A stretch of DNA of 64,000 bases from Thermodesulfobacteriota bacterium (lineage in GTDB: Bacteria > Desulfobacterota_D > UBA1144 > Nemesobacterales > CSP1-2): positions 1 to 64,000 of the forward strand of contig DATMAT010000020.1 in the NCBI GenBank assembly GCA_035559815.1, read 5' to 3'. Position 1 is the stretch's first letter; every line of letters begins with the position of its first letter. The notes below the pieces were generated by a model, which did not search any database, was not told the origin of the DNA, and saw nothing but the letters and a program-made list of their open reading frames with translations. A program made the translations under genes and the position numbers. Positions 44,656 through 53,265 of this stretch are shown in pieces.

Positions 44656-45822
44656 ATGAAGTTTCTATCCCTGATGCTGAAGAATGTATTTAGGAAGAAG
44701 ACCCGGACGATTCTGACCATCGGTTCGATTATTCTTCCTCTCTTAGTTATATGCATCATGGGAAGCTTCTTAAAGGCCCTTGATGCACCCGACCCGGCCG
44801 AGACGCGAGGCATGTTTCGCATAGTAACCCGGCACAAGGTCGGGCTGACCAGCGACTTGCCGATTAGCTATGCGGAAAGGATCGAACAGTTAGACGGCGC
44901 ATTGGCGGTAACCACCTTCGACTGGTTTGGAGGCACATACATTGATAACAGCGCCCGGAATTTCTTCGCCCGTTTTGCCGTGGAGCCGGAGACCTTTCTC
45001 GAGGTATTCGACGATGCCAGCTTGACCAGAGGCTCTATAGAGGACTGGATGAGCGACCGGGCCGGAGCTTTAGTGGGGGAGGACCTGATGAAAAAGTACG
45101 GCTGGAAGCCGGGAGACCAGGTCGTCCTGGTCGGGGATATTTATCCGGTTACCCTACAGCTTACCATACGTGCGGTCTATGGAGTTTCCTACGGGGGTTC
45201 GGACGGGCTATTTTTCAATCGGAAGTATCTGGAGGAGGCGCTTCCCAGTTTTGAAGGGGTTGTGGGGACCATCTGGACCAAGTGCAGGGATGGAGAGGCG
45301 GCTAATCGCCTTTCCAATCAGATCGACCAGATGTTCGAGAACTCGCCATATCCAACCAAGACCGAGAGCGAAAAGGCCTTCCAGATGGGCTTTGTCTCCA
45401 TGTTAGGGAACGTAAAACTCCTGATAACGTCCTTAGGCGTCATCATAGTGCTGGTCATCATTCTTATCGCTGCCAATACCATGGCGCTCTCTGCACGCGA
45501 ACGGGTGAGGGAGATAGCGGTCTTGCGCACCCTTGGATTTACCCGGCGCATGATTCTTTTACTGATTCTTGGGGAGAGCCTAACGATGGCGCTGATCGGT
45601 GGTTTACTGGGCCTGGGGATGTTTGTGGTGGGTCTAAAGCCACTCAAGGCAAGCCTGGTTAATACCCCGATCTCCGGCTTTGCGTCGGCCATAATGCTTT
45701 TCCCGGAGGTATTGGTCGTGGGATTTGGTGTTACGGTCTTGGTAGGCCTTCTCTCCGGTATTGGCCCAGCAATTCGCGCCAGCCAGCGTCCGATCACCGA
45801 GGGCCTCAGGCATTTGGGATGA
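44656..45822 (+). CDS. FtsX/MacB-type ABC permease 1
   Basis: The 388-residue permease has one N-terminal membrane segment, a large periplasmic MacB_PCD-type domain (about 55-235), and three C-terminal segments (VKLLITSLGVIIVLVIILIAA, then LILGESLTMALIGGLLGL and VVGFGVTVLVGLLSG) with the conserved ARERVREIAVLRTLGFTRR cytoplasmic helix. It would pair with permease 2 and the ATPase in a heterodimeric exporter; the substrate is unknown. It lies 278 bp after the ATPase gene, an unusually wide gap filled with repeats. Confidence 0.88.
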   Translation: MKFLSLMLKNVFRKKTRTILTIGSIILPLLVICIMGSFLKALDAPDPAETRGMFRIVTRHKVGLTSDLPISYAERIEQLDGALAVTTFDWFGGTYIDNSARNFFARFAVEPETFLEVFDDASLTRGSIEDWMSDRAGALVGEDLMKKYGWKPGDQVVLVGDIYPVTLQLTIRAVYGVSYGGSDGLFFNRKYLEEALPSFEGVVGTIWTKCRDGEAANRLSNQIDQMFENSPYPTKTESEKAFQMGFVSMLGNVKLLITSLGVIIVLVIILIAANTMALSARERVREIAVLRTLGFTRRMILLLILGESLTMALIGGLLGLGMFVVGLKPLKASLVNTPISGFASAIMLFPEVLVVGFGVTVLVGLLSGIGPAIRASQRPITEGLRHLG

Positions 45823-45845
45823 AACTCAAATAAAAACAAGTCAAC

Positions 45846-45939
45846 TAGCCACGAATTATCACGAATGAGCACTGATAAAACATTCAATTTGAAACTTTAA
45901 AAAAATTAATTCGAGTTAATTCGTGTTCATTTGTGGCTA
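45846..45939. repeat. TAGCCACGAATT inverted-repeat element
   Basis: The left arm TAGCCACGAATTATCACGAA and the right arm TTAATTCGTGTTCATTTGTGGCTA flank a short AT-rich centre. The right arm supplies a spurious GTG-GCT-AAA start in the frame of permease 2. Similar elements lie at 49741 and 53164. Confidence 0.8.
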
Positions 45940-45957
45940 AAGAAAAGAAGCAATGTA

Positions 45958-47133
45958 ATGGCTATTCCGCTCAAATACAACATACGTAACCTGCTTGTCC
46001 GAAAGATCACGACCGGGCTGACGGTTTTGGGAATCGCCCTGGTTGTGGCTGTTTTTCTATGCGTCATGTCCCTGGCCGAGGGGTTAACACGCGTTTTCAA
46101 ATCATCCGGCTCGGAGAGAAACATCATAGTTCTTCGCCAAAACTCTCAATCGGAAATCCAATCCGGTGTTACACGCGACCAGGTCCCGCTCATCATGACC
46201 TTGCCCGGAATCGAGCGGGACAAAGACGGAAGCCCGCTGGCTTCTCCGGAGTTGGTGGTCGGCTTAAACCTGGAGAAAATAGAAGGGGGGGCGTCCATAG
46301 TTACCCTCAGAGGGATTTCGGAGAAGGGCCCTATCCTGAGACCAAATTTCAAGTTGATAGAAGGACGCATGTTCAGACCGGGACTTTCCGAGGTGATAGT
46401 TTCAAAGGGTATCTCCAGGCGATTCAAGAATTGCCGCGTCGGGGATACGATTCGCTTTGGCTCTTACCAGTGGAACGTAGTGGGAATATTCGACGCCGGC
46501 GGAACTGCGCCGGACAGCGAGATCTGGACGGATGTCGAGGGTGCGCTCGCCGACTTCAAGAGGCTGACTTACTCGTCGGTCCTTTTGCGAAGTACGGATA
46601 GCGATGCACGAGACCAGATTATAAAGGCATTAAACAGCGACCCGCGTCTTAATCTCGAAGGAAAATCAGAGCGTGTTTACTATGACGAGCAGACTTCCAC
46701 CGCCGAGCCTATTAAATTTCTCGGTTTCTTCATCGGTATCATCATGGCTATAGGGGCGAGCTTCGGGGCGATGAACACGATGTACGCCGCCGTTTCTGCC
46801 CGTACTCAGGAGATCGCCACGCTACGCGTCTTAGGCTTCTCCCGTTTGGCCATCCTGATATCCTTTGTGGTTGAGGCGATTTGTCTGGCACTTTTAGGCG
46901 GCATTCTGGGCTGTTTGTTTGGGATAATAGCCGTAAATCTGGCTCTTTCTGGAATTACCGGTACGACCAATTTCAATACGTTCTCCGAAGTCGTTTTTGC
47001 CTTCAGGTTAACTCCGAAGCTTTTGCTTATAGGAATGTTCTTTTCAGTCCTCACCGGATTGCTTGGCGGAATCCTGCCGGCCAGCCGGGCAGCATTTACC
47101 AAGATTACTCTGGCCCTCAGGCAGGTGGGGTGA
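45958..47133 (+). CDS. FtsX/MacB-type ABC permease 2
   Basis: The second permease of the exporter (391 aa from ATG 45958) has the same plan: N-terminal segment (LLVRKITTGLTVLGIALVVAVFL), a periplasmic domain, and three C-terminal segments with the SARTQEIATLRVLGFSR cytoplasmic helix. It is a distant paralogue of permease 1, so the exporter uses two different permeases. The longer GTG-initiated frame starts inside the inverted-repeat element and is rejected. Confidence 0.88.
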   Translation: MAIPLKYNIRNLLVRKITTGLTVLGIALVVAVFLCVMSLAEGLTRVFKSSGSERNIIVLRQNSQSEIQSGVTRDQVPLIMTLPGIERDKDGSPLASPELVVGLNLEKIEGGASIVTLRGISEKGPILRPNFKLIEGRMFRPGLSEVIVSKGISRRFKNCRVGDTIRFGSYQWNVVGIFDAGGTAPDSEIWTDVEGALADFKRLTYSSVLLRSTDSDARDQIIKALNSDPRLNLEGKSERVYYDEQTSTAEPIKFLGFFIGIIMAIGASFGAMNTMYAAVSARTQEIATLRVLGFSRLAILISFVVEAICLALLGGILGCLFGIIAVNLALSGITGTTNFNTFSEVVFAFRLTPKLLLIGMFFSVLTGLLGGILPASRAAFTKITLALRQVG

Positions 47134-47206
47134 ATCTAGTCTGAGAACAAATTGTAGCCTGAATCTGTCGTTCGGCACGTTCGTAGCAGATCAGGATTCC
47201 ATCATC

Positions 47207-47235
47207 GTAGAGACGACCCGCCGGGTCGTCTCTAC
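47207..47235. repeat. GTAGAGACGACC hairpin (REP-like)
   Basis: Arms GTAGAGACGACCC and GGGTCGTCTCTAC (13 bp each, 3-base loop) lie 73 bp after permease 2. The GTAG...CTAC ends match the other REP-like hairpins. Confidence 0.8.
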
Positions 47236-47236
47236 C

Positions 47237-47560
47237 TTAGAATTTTTGAGGGGCGTATTCGGGCGTTGCATGCGTTTTAGATATTTCAGTCAGTTTCTTT
47301 ATGACTTTTTCATTTAAAGGTAGATGAAGCTTATTAGTACGTGGCCAAATTGTTCCAGGATAAATATCATACATTGGATCAATATCATACTCTGTTAAAT
47401 TCCTTAATACATCGTGGCCAGTAGAACATTCTAAATATATTATTGCATTATCATTTACTAACAACTACAAAGCTTGAAAAAAATCCGTAGGGTCAAAACC
47501 ATTTTCAAATTTCCATACAGTACCAGTGTTAATTGGTTCTAAAGTTTTTCGATTGTTCAT
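47237..47560 (-). pseudogene. Small ORF interrupted by an in-frame amber codon
   Basis: From ATG 47560 the frame codes for 31 residues (opening MNNRKTLEPINTGTVWKF), meets TAG at 47467-47465, and then continues open in the same frame for 75 residues (NDNAIIYLECSTGHDVLRN...). The ATG overlaps the stop of the upstream gene (47557-47841) by 4 bp, which argues that it was a genuine cistron. I do not recognise the family. Either it is a pseudogene with one nonsense mutation or the amber codon is read through. Confidence 0.55.
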
Positions 47561-47841
47561 TTGCTATGATTAGGGGTTTTTCTTTGAATTAATCGCTTAG
47601 CAAACTTATACGACGAGAAAACAAGGGCGATACATAATCCTAAAACAGAGAGACGTATTCCTAGAGAATCTTCGGTGGTAAGCAGGGCGACTGATATAAT
47701 TGCGGTGAGGGATAAAGCAAAGGCTAAACCGAGGGTGATTCCGCCTTTGGTCGAGAGTCTATTGCGTTCGACCTCCGCTTTTATCCTGAAGATGATAATT
47801 ACAAGAGTGAGTACTGTGAGAACTATGCCCAGTCCTATCAT
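47557..47841 (-). CDS. Small two-helix membrane protein, 94 aa
   Basis: Three hydrophobic segments are visible (IGLGIVLTVLTLVIIIF; LGLAFALSLTAIISVALL; RLSVLGLCIALVFSSY), separated by short charged loops. It is a membrane protein of unknown family. It overlaps the amber-interrupted ORF by 4 bp. Confidence 0.55.
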   Translation of the reverse strand: MIGLGIVLTVLTLVIIIFRIKAEVERNRLSTKGGITLGLAFALSLTAIISVALLTTEDSLGIRLSVLGLCIALVFSSYKFAKRLIQRKTPNHSK

Positions 47842-47890
47842 GATCAGTTCGGCTAAGTTATATCATCTAAGTAAACCGTTCGTCTCTTGA

Positions 47891-48025
47891 CACTCACCCT
47901 TCGTCTCCGCTCAGGGTGAAGGGGTACAACTATTGGTTTTAATACCCTCCTTCATACCGAGCGGAGTCGAGGTATGAGCAATTTTCTCCACGCTCATGCT
48001 TCACCCTTCGACTCAGGATGTAAGG
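47891..48025. repeat. CTCACCCTTCG / CGAGCGGAGTCGAGG dispersed repeats
   Basis: CTCACCCTTCGTCTCCGCTC with AGGGTGAAGG, then ATACCGAGCGGAGTCGAGG and a TTCACCCTTCGACTCAGG block, form degenerate inverted repeats of the same class as those at 35.9-36.1 kb and 60.7-60.8 kb. The 385-bp gap (47842-48226) holds no gene. Confidence 0.6.
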
Positions 48026-48189
48026 GCTGATAACCCGTTTGGGAAAATAACATATCACGTCTCTACATTCGATATTGCAGATCGCTGAGAATCAGCTTAG
48101 CTTGTATCATTTTAAAATATATTCAAGCATGATTAGGTAGATCCTCGACATATCATGCTGCACGATAAATTCGGTGGTATTTATCCCTT

Positions 48190-48653
48190 TTGTAGGCACA
48201 GACTTCTCTGTGCCTGCTTTCGCTGTTCATAGAACCGCCGCTTTAGCGATCGAAATACCAACATCCTCGCCTAAAGCGTAGTAACGATAACTTGACCACC
48301 GGTAATCTTCCGGTTTGTCGTATAACCCGTGTTTTATAGGATTATTATATATATATTCAATGTGCAACCGGTAATACTCTTGGAGAAATAAGCAGATGTA
48401 TATGGTCAGGGAGAAGAACAAAAGCAATAGTTTCTACAGAACATTTTTTACAATAGTGGTTTAAAATCCTAAGCAGTATTTGAGCACGGTTTTCATTAAT
48501 AAAGATGGGTTCACGATTTTCGATAACAGAGGTGATAAAATAAAGATGGTCTGTCAAATAAAACCTTTTAAGTTCAACCTTACGAGATACATAACCCTTC
48601 ATGATTAATGTTCTTTCTATGAATAAGTTGCACGAATAAATTCGTGCCTACAA
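48190..48653 (-). mobile_element. REP-associated transposase remnant with REP hairpins and TTGTAGGCAC termini
   Basis: TTGTAGGCAC at 48190-48199 and GTGCCTACAA at 48644-48653 are exact inverted ends. Inside each lies a hairpin: GTAGGCACAGA/TCTGTGCCTGC at 48192-48217 and GCACGAAT/ATTCGTGC at 48630-48647. Between them is a decayed tyrosine transposase. The structure resembles a RAYT gene flanked by its REP sequences. The encoded enzyme is broken, so the element cannot move by itself. Confidence 0.7.
48227..48602 (-). pseudogene. REP-associated tyrosine transposase (Y1/TnpA_REP), internally deleted and frameshifted
   Basis: The N-terminal part from ATG 48602 gives RKVELKRFYLTDHLYFITSV and reaches the HUH motif DHIHLLI, then runs out of frame near residue 81. 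A second frame downstream carries the C-terminal YIYNNPIKHGLYDKPEDYRWSSYRYY block. The roughly 60 residues expected between the two, including the catalytic region, are missing. It is an IS200-like single-strand transposase in decay. Confidence 0.8.
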
Positions 48654-48676
48654 TTTATTTGAGCTGATTTCTTGTA

Positions 48677-49726
48677 CTATTTAGGCCAAAAAACCACCAC
48701 TGCGCTGGTCACGATTATATTCAAGACCGCCAGCGGAAAAAGGGTCTTCCATCCCAGCTTCATCACCTGGTCGTAGCGAAACCGGGGAATTGTCCATCTG
48801 ACCCAAATGAAGAAAAAGAGGAGGAAAAGAACCTTTCCGATGAAGACAAGAGGAGGGAGATACCAGTATTTCTCGATATCTATCCCAAACCACCCTCCGA
48901 ATGGCAGCGGGTACCATCCGCCGAGAAAGAAACACACTACGAGGCACGAGGCTACAATCATATGTGTATATTCAGCCATAAAGTACATGGCAAATTTCAT
49001 GCTGCTGTACTCGGTGTGATAGCCGGCCACAATCTCCGGCTCGGCTTCGGGCAGGTCAAACGGAAGGCGGTTCGTCTCGGCAAAAGAGGAGACCATGAAA
49101 ACAATGAAACCTAGAAACTGAGGTATGGCAAACCAGATCCTTTGCTGCGCCTCGACTATATCGTTCAATCGTAAGGAACCGGCAAGCAGGATCACACCTA
49201 GTATAGAAAGCCCCAGAGATAATTCGTAGCTTATCATCTGCGCCGCAGACCGAAGTCCTCCCAAGAGCGAATACTTGCTGTTCGACGCCCAGCCGCCCAT
49301 GACCACGCCGTAAACGCTCAATGAAGATACGGCAAGCACAAAAAGAAGTCCGGCGTTTATGTCTGCTATTTGAAATTTCACGAAAATAGGCTCTTTAAGA
49401 AGTCCGAAAATGTCAGTATAGAAGCCGTGGCCTATGGGAATCACCGCAAGAGCAAGCAATGCCGGGACTAAAGAAAGCGCCGGCGCCATTATGTAGAACG
49501 GCTTGTTGGCATATTTGGGGATGATATCTTCTTTAAATATGAATTTTATTCCATCGGCTGCGGGTTGAAGAAAACCAAACGGGCCTACCCGGTTAGGGCC
49601 GAGTCTATCCTGAATGAATGCGCTTATCCGCCTCTCCGCCAGGGTTAGATAGGCAACCAAGGTAAGAACTACGAAGAAGACCAAAGCGATTTTTACGAAT
49701 GATATTCCGATTTCCACCCAGAGCAT
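48677..49726 (-). CDS. nuoH: NADH-quinone oxidoreductase subunit H
   Basis: NuoH is a membrane subunit of complex I that forms the quinone-binding site with NuoB/NuoD. The protein has about eight helices and the family signatures LGPNRVGPFGFLQPAADGIKF and SFAETNRLPFDLPEAEPEIVAGYHTEYS. The ATG at 49726 (349 aa) is preferred; the GTG-GCT-AAA start at 49747 falls within the inverted-repeat element. It lies downstream of nuoG. Other nuo genes are outside the window. Confidence 0.96.
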   Translation of the reverse strand: MLWVEIGISFVKIALVFFVVLTLVAYLTLAERRISAFIQDRLGPNRVGPFGFLQPAADGIKFIFKEDIIPKYANKPFYIMAPALSLVPALLALAVIPIGHGFYTDIFGLLKEPIFVKFQIADINAGLLFVLAVSSLSVYGVVMGGWASNSKYSLLGGLRSAAQMISYELSLGLSILGVILLAGSLRLNDIVEAQQRIWFAIPQFLGFIVFMVSSFAETNRLPFDLPEAEPEIVAGYHTEYSSMKFAMYFMAEYTHMIVASCLVVCFFLGGWYPLPFGGWFGIDIEKYWYLPPLVFIGKVLFLLFFFIWVRWTIPRFRYDQVMKLGWKTLFPLAVLNIIVTSAVVVFWPK

Positions 49727-49740
49727 GCTTTTCTCTTTTT

Positions 49741-49894
49741 TAGCCACGAATTAACACGAATGGTAGCGAATGAAGATACATAATTGTTTCCCGGTTAACG
49801 AGTTCGTAGGTCAAAGTGTTATCTCGTTAATAGGATAACAAGCTAACTCGTTAACTGAATATCTATTCGTGTAAATCCGTGTTCATTCGTGCCA
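49741..49894. repeat. TAGCCACGAATTAACACGAAT inverted-repeat element
   Basis: The left arm TAGCCACGAATTAACACGAA and the right arm TTCGTGTAAATCCGTGTTCATTCGTG (ending at 49894) enclose a second inverted pair (CGGTTAACGAGTTCG and CTAACTCGTTAACTG). The element fills the whole nuoG-nuoH gap and provides a false start codon to nuoH. Confidence 0.8.
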
Positions 49895-49897
49895 GAT

Positions 49898-51484
49898 TTA
49901 TTTCGTCTTTTTCAAGCCCAGAGGTCCGATTTTGTCGTAGTCCATCCCCTTGTACATAGTAACTTTTTCCGATATCTCCGACATAATTTGAGAAGGACTG
50001 TTATATCGGAAAATTTCTTTCTGAAACCTGTTTCCAAGAAGTGTGAGTATTTCCCAATCCGGTTTGGCATCTCCGGGTGGGTAGATTGCTTTCTTGACTC
50101 TCTGCACCCTTCCCCGGTCGTTGGTGAACGTTCCGTCCTTTTCATAGGGACTGGCCCCGGAGAGGATTACATGAGCTAGTTTAACCGTCTCCGTGAGCTT
50201 AAAATCTTGAACTGCAAGGAAAGAGAGCCTGGATAATGCCTCGGTTATTTTATTCTTTTCCCCGTCGGAAACTACATCGAAGAGGTCTTCACCCACAACA
50301 TAGAGCGCTCTTATTTTTCCTTCTAGAATAGATTGCACTATCTGTCTTAACCCACTTGCTAACCCTAAATCCTCTACTCCGGCGCTGTTTGGAAATGTGT
50401 CAGAACTCAGCAGGCCAAACTTCTTTTCTCCTTCTAATCTGCCCGTATTTGACGCGATATTTTTCACATCCAAAAGTTGGGCGAGTCTTTTGAGGAGGTA
50501 GAGTTCCTCGTTCGTCAAAAGGGGCGACCCGATGATGGCCACTGATTGGGGAGACTCTTCTTTTATACTATTTATCTTTTCCACTACTGTGTCCAGTGCT
50601 TTATCCCAGGTAGTGGCTTCAAAGCCTTCTCCGACCCTGATTATCGGCTCTTTCAGCCTTTTTGCATTTTGAATCTCTTTAAACCCGTATCTGCCCCGGT
50701 CGCATATCCAGTACTGGTTGACCTCCAGGTTTACCCTGGGTCTTATTCTTGCAACTCGACCTTTTCTGGGGTCAACTCCCACCGTTATATTGCATCCGTT
50801 GCTACAGAGGGGACAAACGGAGTCGGTAAATTTCCAATACCATACCCGCTCCTCATGAAGGGTGTCTTTGTCGAGAAGGGCGCCGACCGGACAAAGGTCG
50901 ATTACGTTTCCGGCCAGGTCGTTGTCTAAGGTCCTGCCGGGGAAAATGACGATCTTTTTCCTGAACCCGCGCGACTGATAACCAAGCTCGCCGGTCTTGG
51001 TGACCTCTTCGGTGAACCGAACGCATCTAGTGCACATGATACAGCGATTGGGGTCGTACATTATCTTGTCGCTGAGGTAGTACTTTCTTCTTACCTTTTT
51101 CTCCTCGGGCCCGTCAAAGCGGCTATAACCGGGGCCGTGTTTGAAAGTGGTGAGCTGTAAGGGACATTCTCCGCCCTTGTCGCAGATGGGACAATCCAGA
51201 GGATGGTTTATGAGCGTGAACTCGACTGTAGCTCTCCGCGCTTTGATCGCCTTTTCGGTGTTGGTTTTTACTATCAGCCCTTCTCTCACAAAGGTGTTGC
51301 AGGCGGGCATCACCTTGGGAACGCCTTCCACCTCCACCAGACACTGCCGGCACTGGGCCACGATGCTTAGGGCCGGATGGTAACAGAAATGGGGAACATC
51401 GATTCCAATTCTGGCCGCCGCTTGAATAAGATTTAAACCGTCCTCGACCTCGATTTCCTTTCCGTCTATGGTGAGCTTGGGCAT
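49898..51484 (-). CDS. nuoG: NADH-quinone oxidoreductase subunit G
   Basis: This is the peripheral-arm subunit of complex I. The N-terminus has the 2Fe-2S ferredoxin fold (CYHPALSIVAQCRQCLVEVEG), then the His/Cys 4Fe-4S region (HPLDCPICDKGGECPLQ), the second 4Fe-4S sites (CIMCTRCVRF), and a third CPLCSNGC motif. The molybdopterin-like part is short: 528 residues in total against about 700-900 in many bacteria. ATG 51484 is preceded by AAGGAAC. nuoH follows after the repeat element, so the complex I operon seems to be dispersed. Confidence 0.93.
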   Translation of the reverse strand: MPKLTIDGKEIEVEDGLNLIQAAARIGIDVPHFCYHPALSIVAQCRQCLVEVEGVPKVMPACNTFVREGLIVKTNTEKAIKARRATVEFTLINHPLDCPICDKGGECPLQLTTFKHGPGYSRFDGPEEKKVRRKYYLSDKIMYDPNRCIMCTRCVRFTEEVTKTGELGYQSRGFRKKIVIFPGRTLDNDLAGNVIDLCPVGALLDKDTLHEERVWYWKFTDSVCPLCSNGCNITVGVDPRKGRVARIRPRVNLEVNQYWICDRGRYGFKEIQNAKRLKEPIIRVGEGFEATTWDKALDTVVEKINSIKEESPQSVAIIGSPLLTNEELYLLKRLAQLLDVKNIASNTGRLEGEKKFGLLSSDTFPNSAGVEDLGLASGLRQIVQSILEGKIRALYVVGEDLFDVVSDGEKNKITEALSRLSFLAVQDFKLTETVKLAHVILSGASPYEKDGTFTNDRGRVQRVKKAIYPPGDAKPDWEILTLLGNRFQKEIFRYNSPSQIMSEISEKVTMYKGMDYDKIGPLGLKKTK

Positions 51485-51694
51485 AAAGTTCCTTGTTATG
51501 AATGGGTAAAAAGATTGTATCTGACCCACTCTTCATTCGCAAGTTTATGCGGGCCACGGAGTGATAATTGGAATCAGTAATTTCTTCAACTTTATTTAAC
51601 GTAATAATTCTAAGTTCGGCTGCACGGAGATTACTACAAGTTAAAAGAAGTTAAATTTTATAATCATGGAAAATTAAAAAGGTAGGATTTTTGC

Positions 51695-51958
51695 CTAAGT
51701 ATCCTCGTTTGTGGATCTATTTTCATCTGTTAATTTTTGTTTCTTCCCTTCTTGATCTTCTCTAGTAGGCTTTGTGTCTTCTTCTTCATCATCATAAAAG
51801 TCCTTGTCCAGGGTTTGTCTCAGCTCGTCCTTGGCTCTCTGTAGCTGCCTCATACCCCGGCCGATTGTCCTGGCGATCTTGGGGATTTCCTTCGGCCCAA
51901 GAACAAGTATGGCAATTAAAAGGATTATCAGTATCTCACTGGTACCGATGCCGAACAT
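51695..51958 (-). CDS. tatA: Sec-independent translocase TatA/TatE type
   Basis: This 87-residue protein has an N-terminal membrane helix (FGIGTSEILIILLIAILVLG), a Gly/Pro hinge (PKEIPKIARTIGRG) and an amphipathic acidic helix. TatA forms the pore for folded twin-arginine substrates. The start is ATG 51958; the longer frame adds an unlikely 20-residue extension. tatC is not in view. Confidence 0.9.
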   Translation of the reverse strand: MFGIGTSEILIILLIAILVLGPKEIPKIARTIGRGMRQLQRAKDELRQTLDKDFYDDEEEDTKPTREDQEGKKQKLTDENRSTNEDT

Positions 51959-52155
51959 TGTATTTAGAATAGAAATATTTGTTCGCCGAGTTTTATAAAA
52001 AGCTAGCACATCAGGCATGATTGTTCAAATTAATACTAATAAGGTACTGAGGCAAAATGTATGGTACTATAAACCTTTCGTACGATACTGGAAATTCTCC
52101 AGTGGCTGACGGGATAGCCAGTCGATAATAAAAAATTAAAGGGGGGAATAATAAT

Positions 52156-53151
52156 ATGAAAGCGATAATTTATCACCAGTTCGGCGGCGTCGAGGTGCTC
52201 AAATACGAGGACGTACCCAAACCGGAGGTCGGGGATAACGAGGTTCTCGTCTCGGTAAAAGCTGCCTCCTTGAACCAACTAGACCTGCGCTTGAGGTCCG
52301 GAAAATCTCCGAGACCGGTTGACCTGCCTCACATCGGCGGGGTGGATATTGCCGGAGATGTGGCGGAGGTAGGGAAGGGGGTAACTGATGTTAAAGTGGG
52401 AACGCGTGTGGTTGTGGACCCAACAGTGAAAGCCGGTGAAACGGTAAAGGTTGTTGGTGTCAACCTGTATGGCGGATTTGCCGAATATGTGAAGGTGCCG
52501 GCAGGAAATGTTGTTCCTATTCCGGACAATCTTTCGTATGACCTTGCTTGCACCCTTCCTATCTGTTATGTGACCGCCTGGTACGGACTCTTTGACCGGG
52601 GGAACCTTAAGCCCGGTGAGACGGTGCTTGTCCATGCGGCAGGGAGCGGAACCGGGAGTGCGGCAATCGAAGTAGCAAAGTTATCCGGGGCCTATGTTGT
52701 TGCCACAGCTGGTACAGACGAGAAGCTAGCCAAAGCAAAGGAGCTGGGGGCGGACGAAGTCATTAATTACAACACGTCTGACTTTGCGGAGGAGGTCAAG
52801 AGAATAACGAATAAGAGAGGGGTGGACGTAATTTTCGACCAGATCGGGGGGTCGGTGTGGGATAAAAACCTTCAGTCGCTGGCTTCACAAGGGAGGTTAC
52901 TCCTGGTGGGGGTTGTCGGCGGGGGGACCGCTTCGGCTAATCTAGGCCCAATCATTGTAAGGGATCTTTCCATAGTAGGGGTGACTGTATTCAATGCCCC
53001 TCGCCGGGATTTGGAAGCTGTAGTGAAGTTGACCGCTCAAGGAAGACTCCGCCCGGTGATCGATAAAAAGTTTCCTCTAAAGGAAACGGCCCATGCACAA
53101 AAGGTTCTTGAGGATAGAAATCAGTTCGGAAAGGTCATTTTGAACCCATAA
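52156..53151 (+). CDS. Zinc-independent medium-chain dehydrogenase/quinone oxidoreductase
   Basis: The 331-residue MDR protein has VLVSVKAASLNQLDLRLRSG, VGVNLYGGFAEYVKV and the NADPH motif VHAAGSGTGSAAIEVAKL. The catalytic and structural zinc cysteines of alcohol dehydrogenases are absent, which places it with quinone oxidoreductases or enoyl reductases. It has a strong AAGGGGGG ribosome site. It lies between tatA and an HDAC-type gene, both on the minus strand. Confidence 0.88.
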   Translation: MKAIIYHQFGGVEVLKYEDVPKPEVGDNEVLVSVKAASLNQLDLRLRSGKSPRPVDLPHIGGVDIAGDVAEVGKGVTDVKVGTRVVVDPTVKAGETVKVVGVNLYGGFAEYVKVPAGNVVPIPDNLSYDLACTLPICYVTAWYGLFDRGNLKPGETVLVHAAGSGTGSAAIEVAKLSGAYVVATAGTDEKLAKAKELGADEVINYNTSDFAEEVKRITNKRGVDVIFDQIGGSVWDKNLQSLASQGRLLLVGVVGGGTASANLGPIIVRDLSIVGVTVFNAPRRDLEAVVKLTAQGRLRPVIDKKFPLKETAHAQKVLEDRNQFGKVILNP

Positions 53152-53163
53152 GACAATATGTTG

Positions 53164-53254
53164 AGCCACAGATTGACACAAATGGACACGAATGGATAGA
53201 AAAATCCTTGAATGCTATTAGTTTATTCGTGATAATCAGTGTTAATTCGTGGCA
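53164..53254. repeat. GAGCCACAGATTGACAC inverted-repeat element
   Basis: The left arm GAGCCACAGATTGACACAAA and the right arm TTCGTGATAATCAGTGTTAATTCGTGGC form a diverged copy of the TAGCCACGAATT element, in the gap before the HDAC-type gene. Confidence 0.7.
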
Positions 53255-53265
53255 AAACATCATGA

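Noticed and set aside
45931-45957. GTG start of permease 2 at 45931
   Set aside because: GTG-GCT-AAA is the right arm of an inverted-repeat element; ATG 45958 begins the membrane protein proper. The same reasoning moves the nuoH start from 49747 to 49726.
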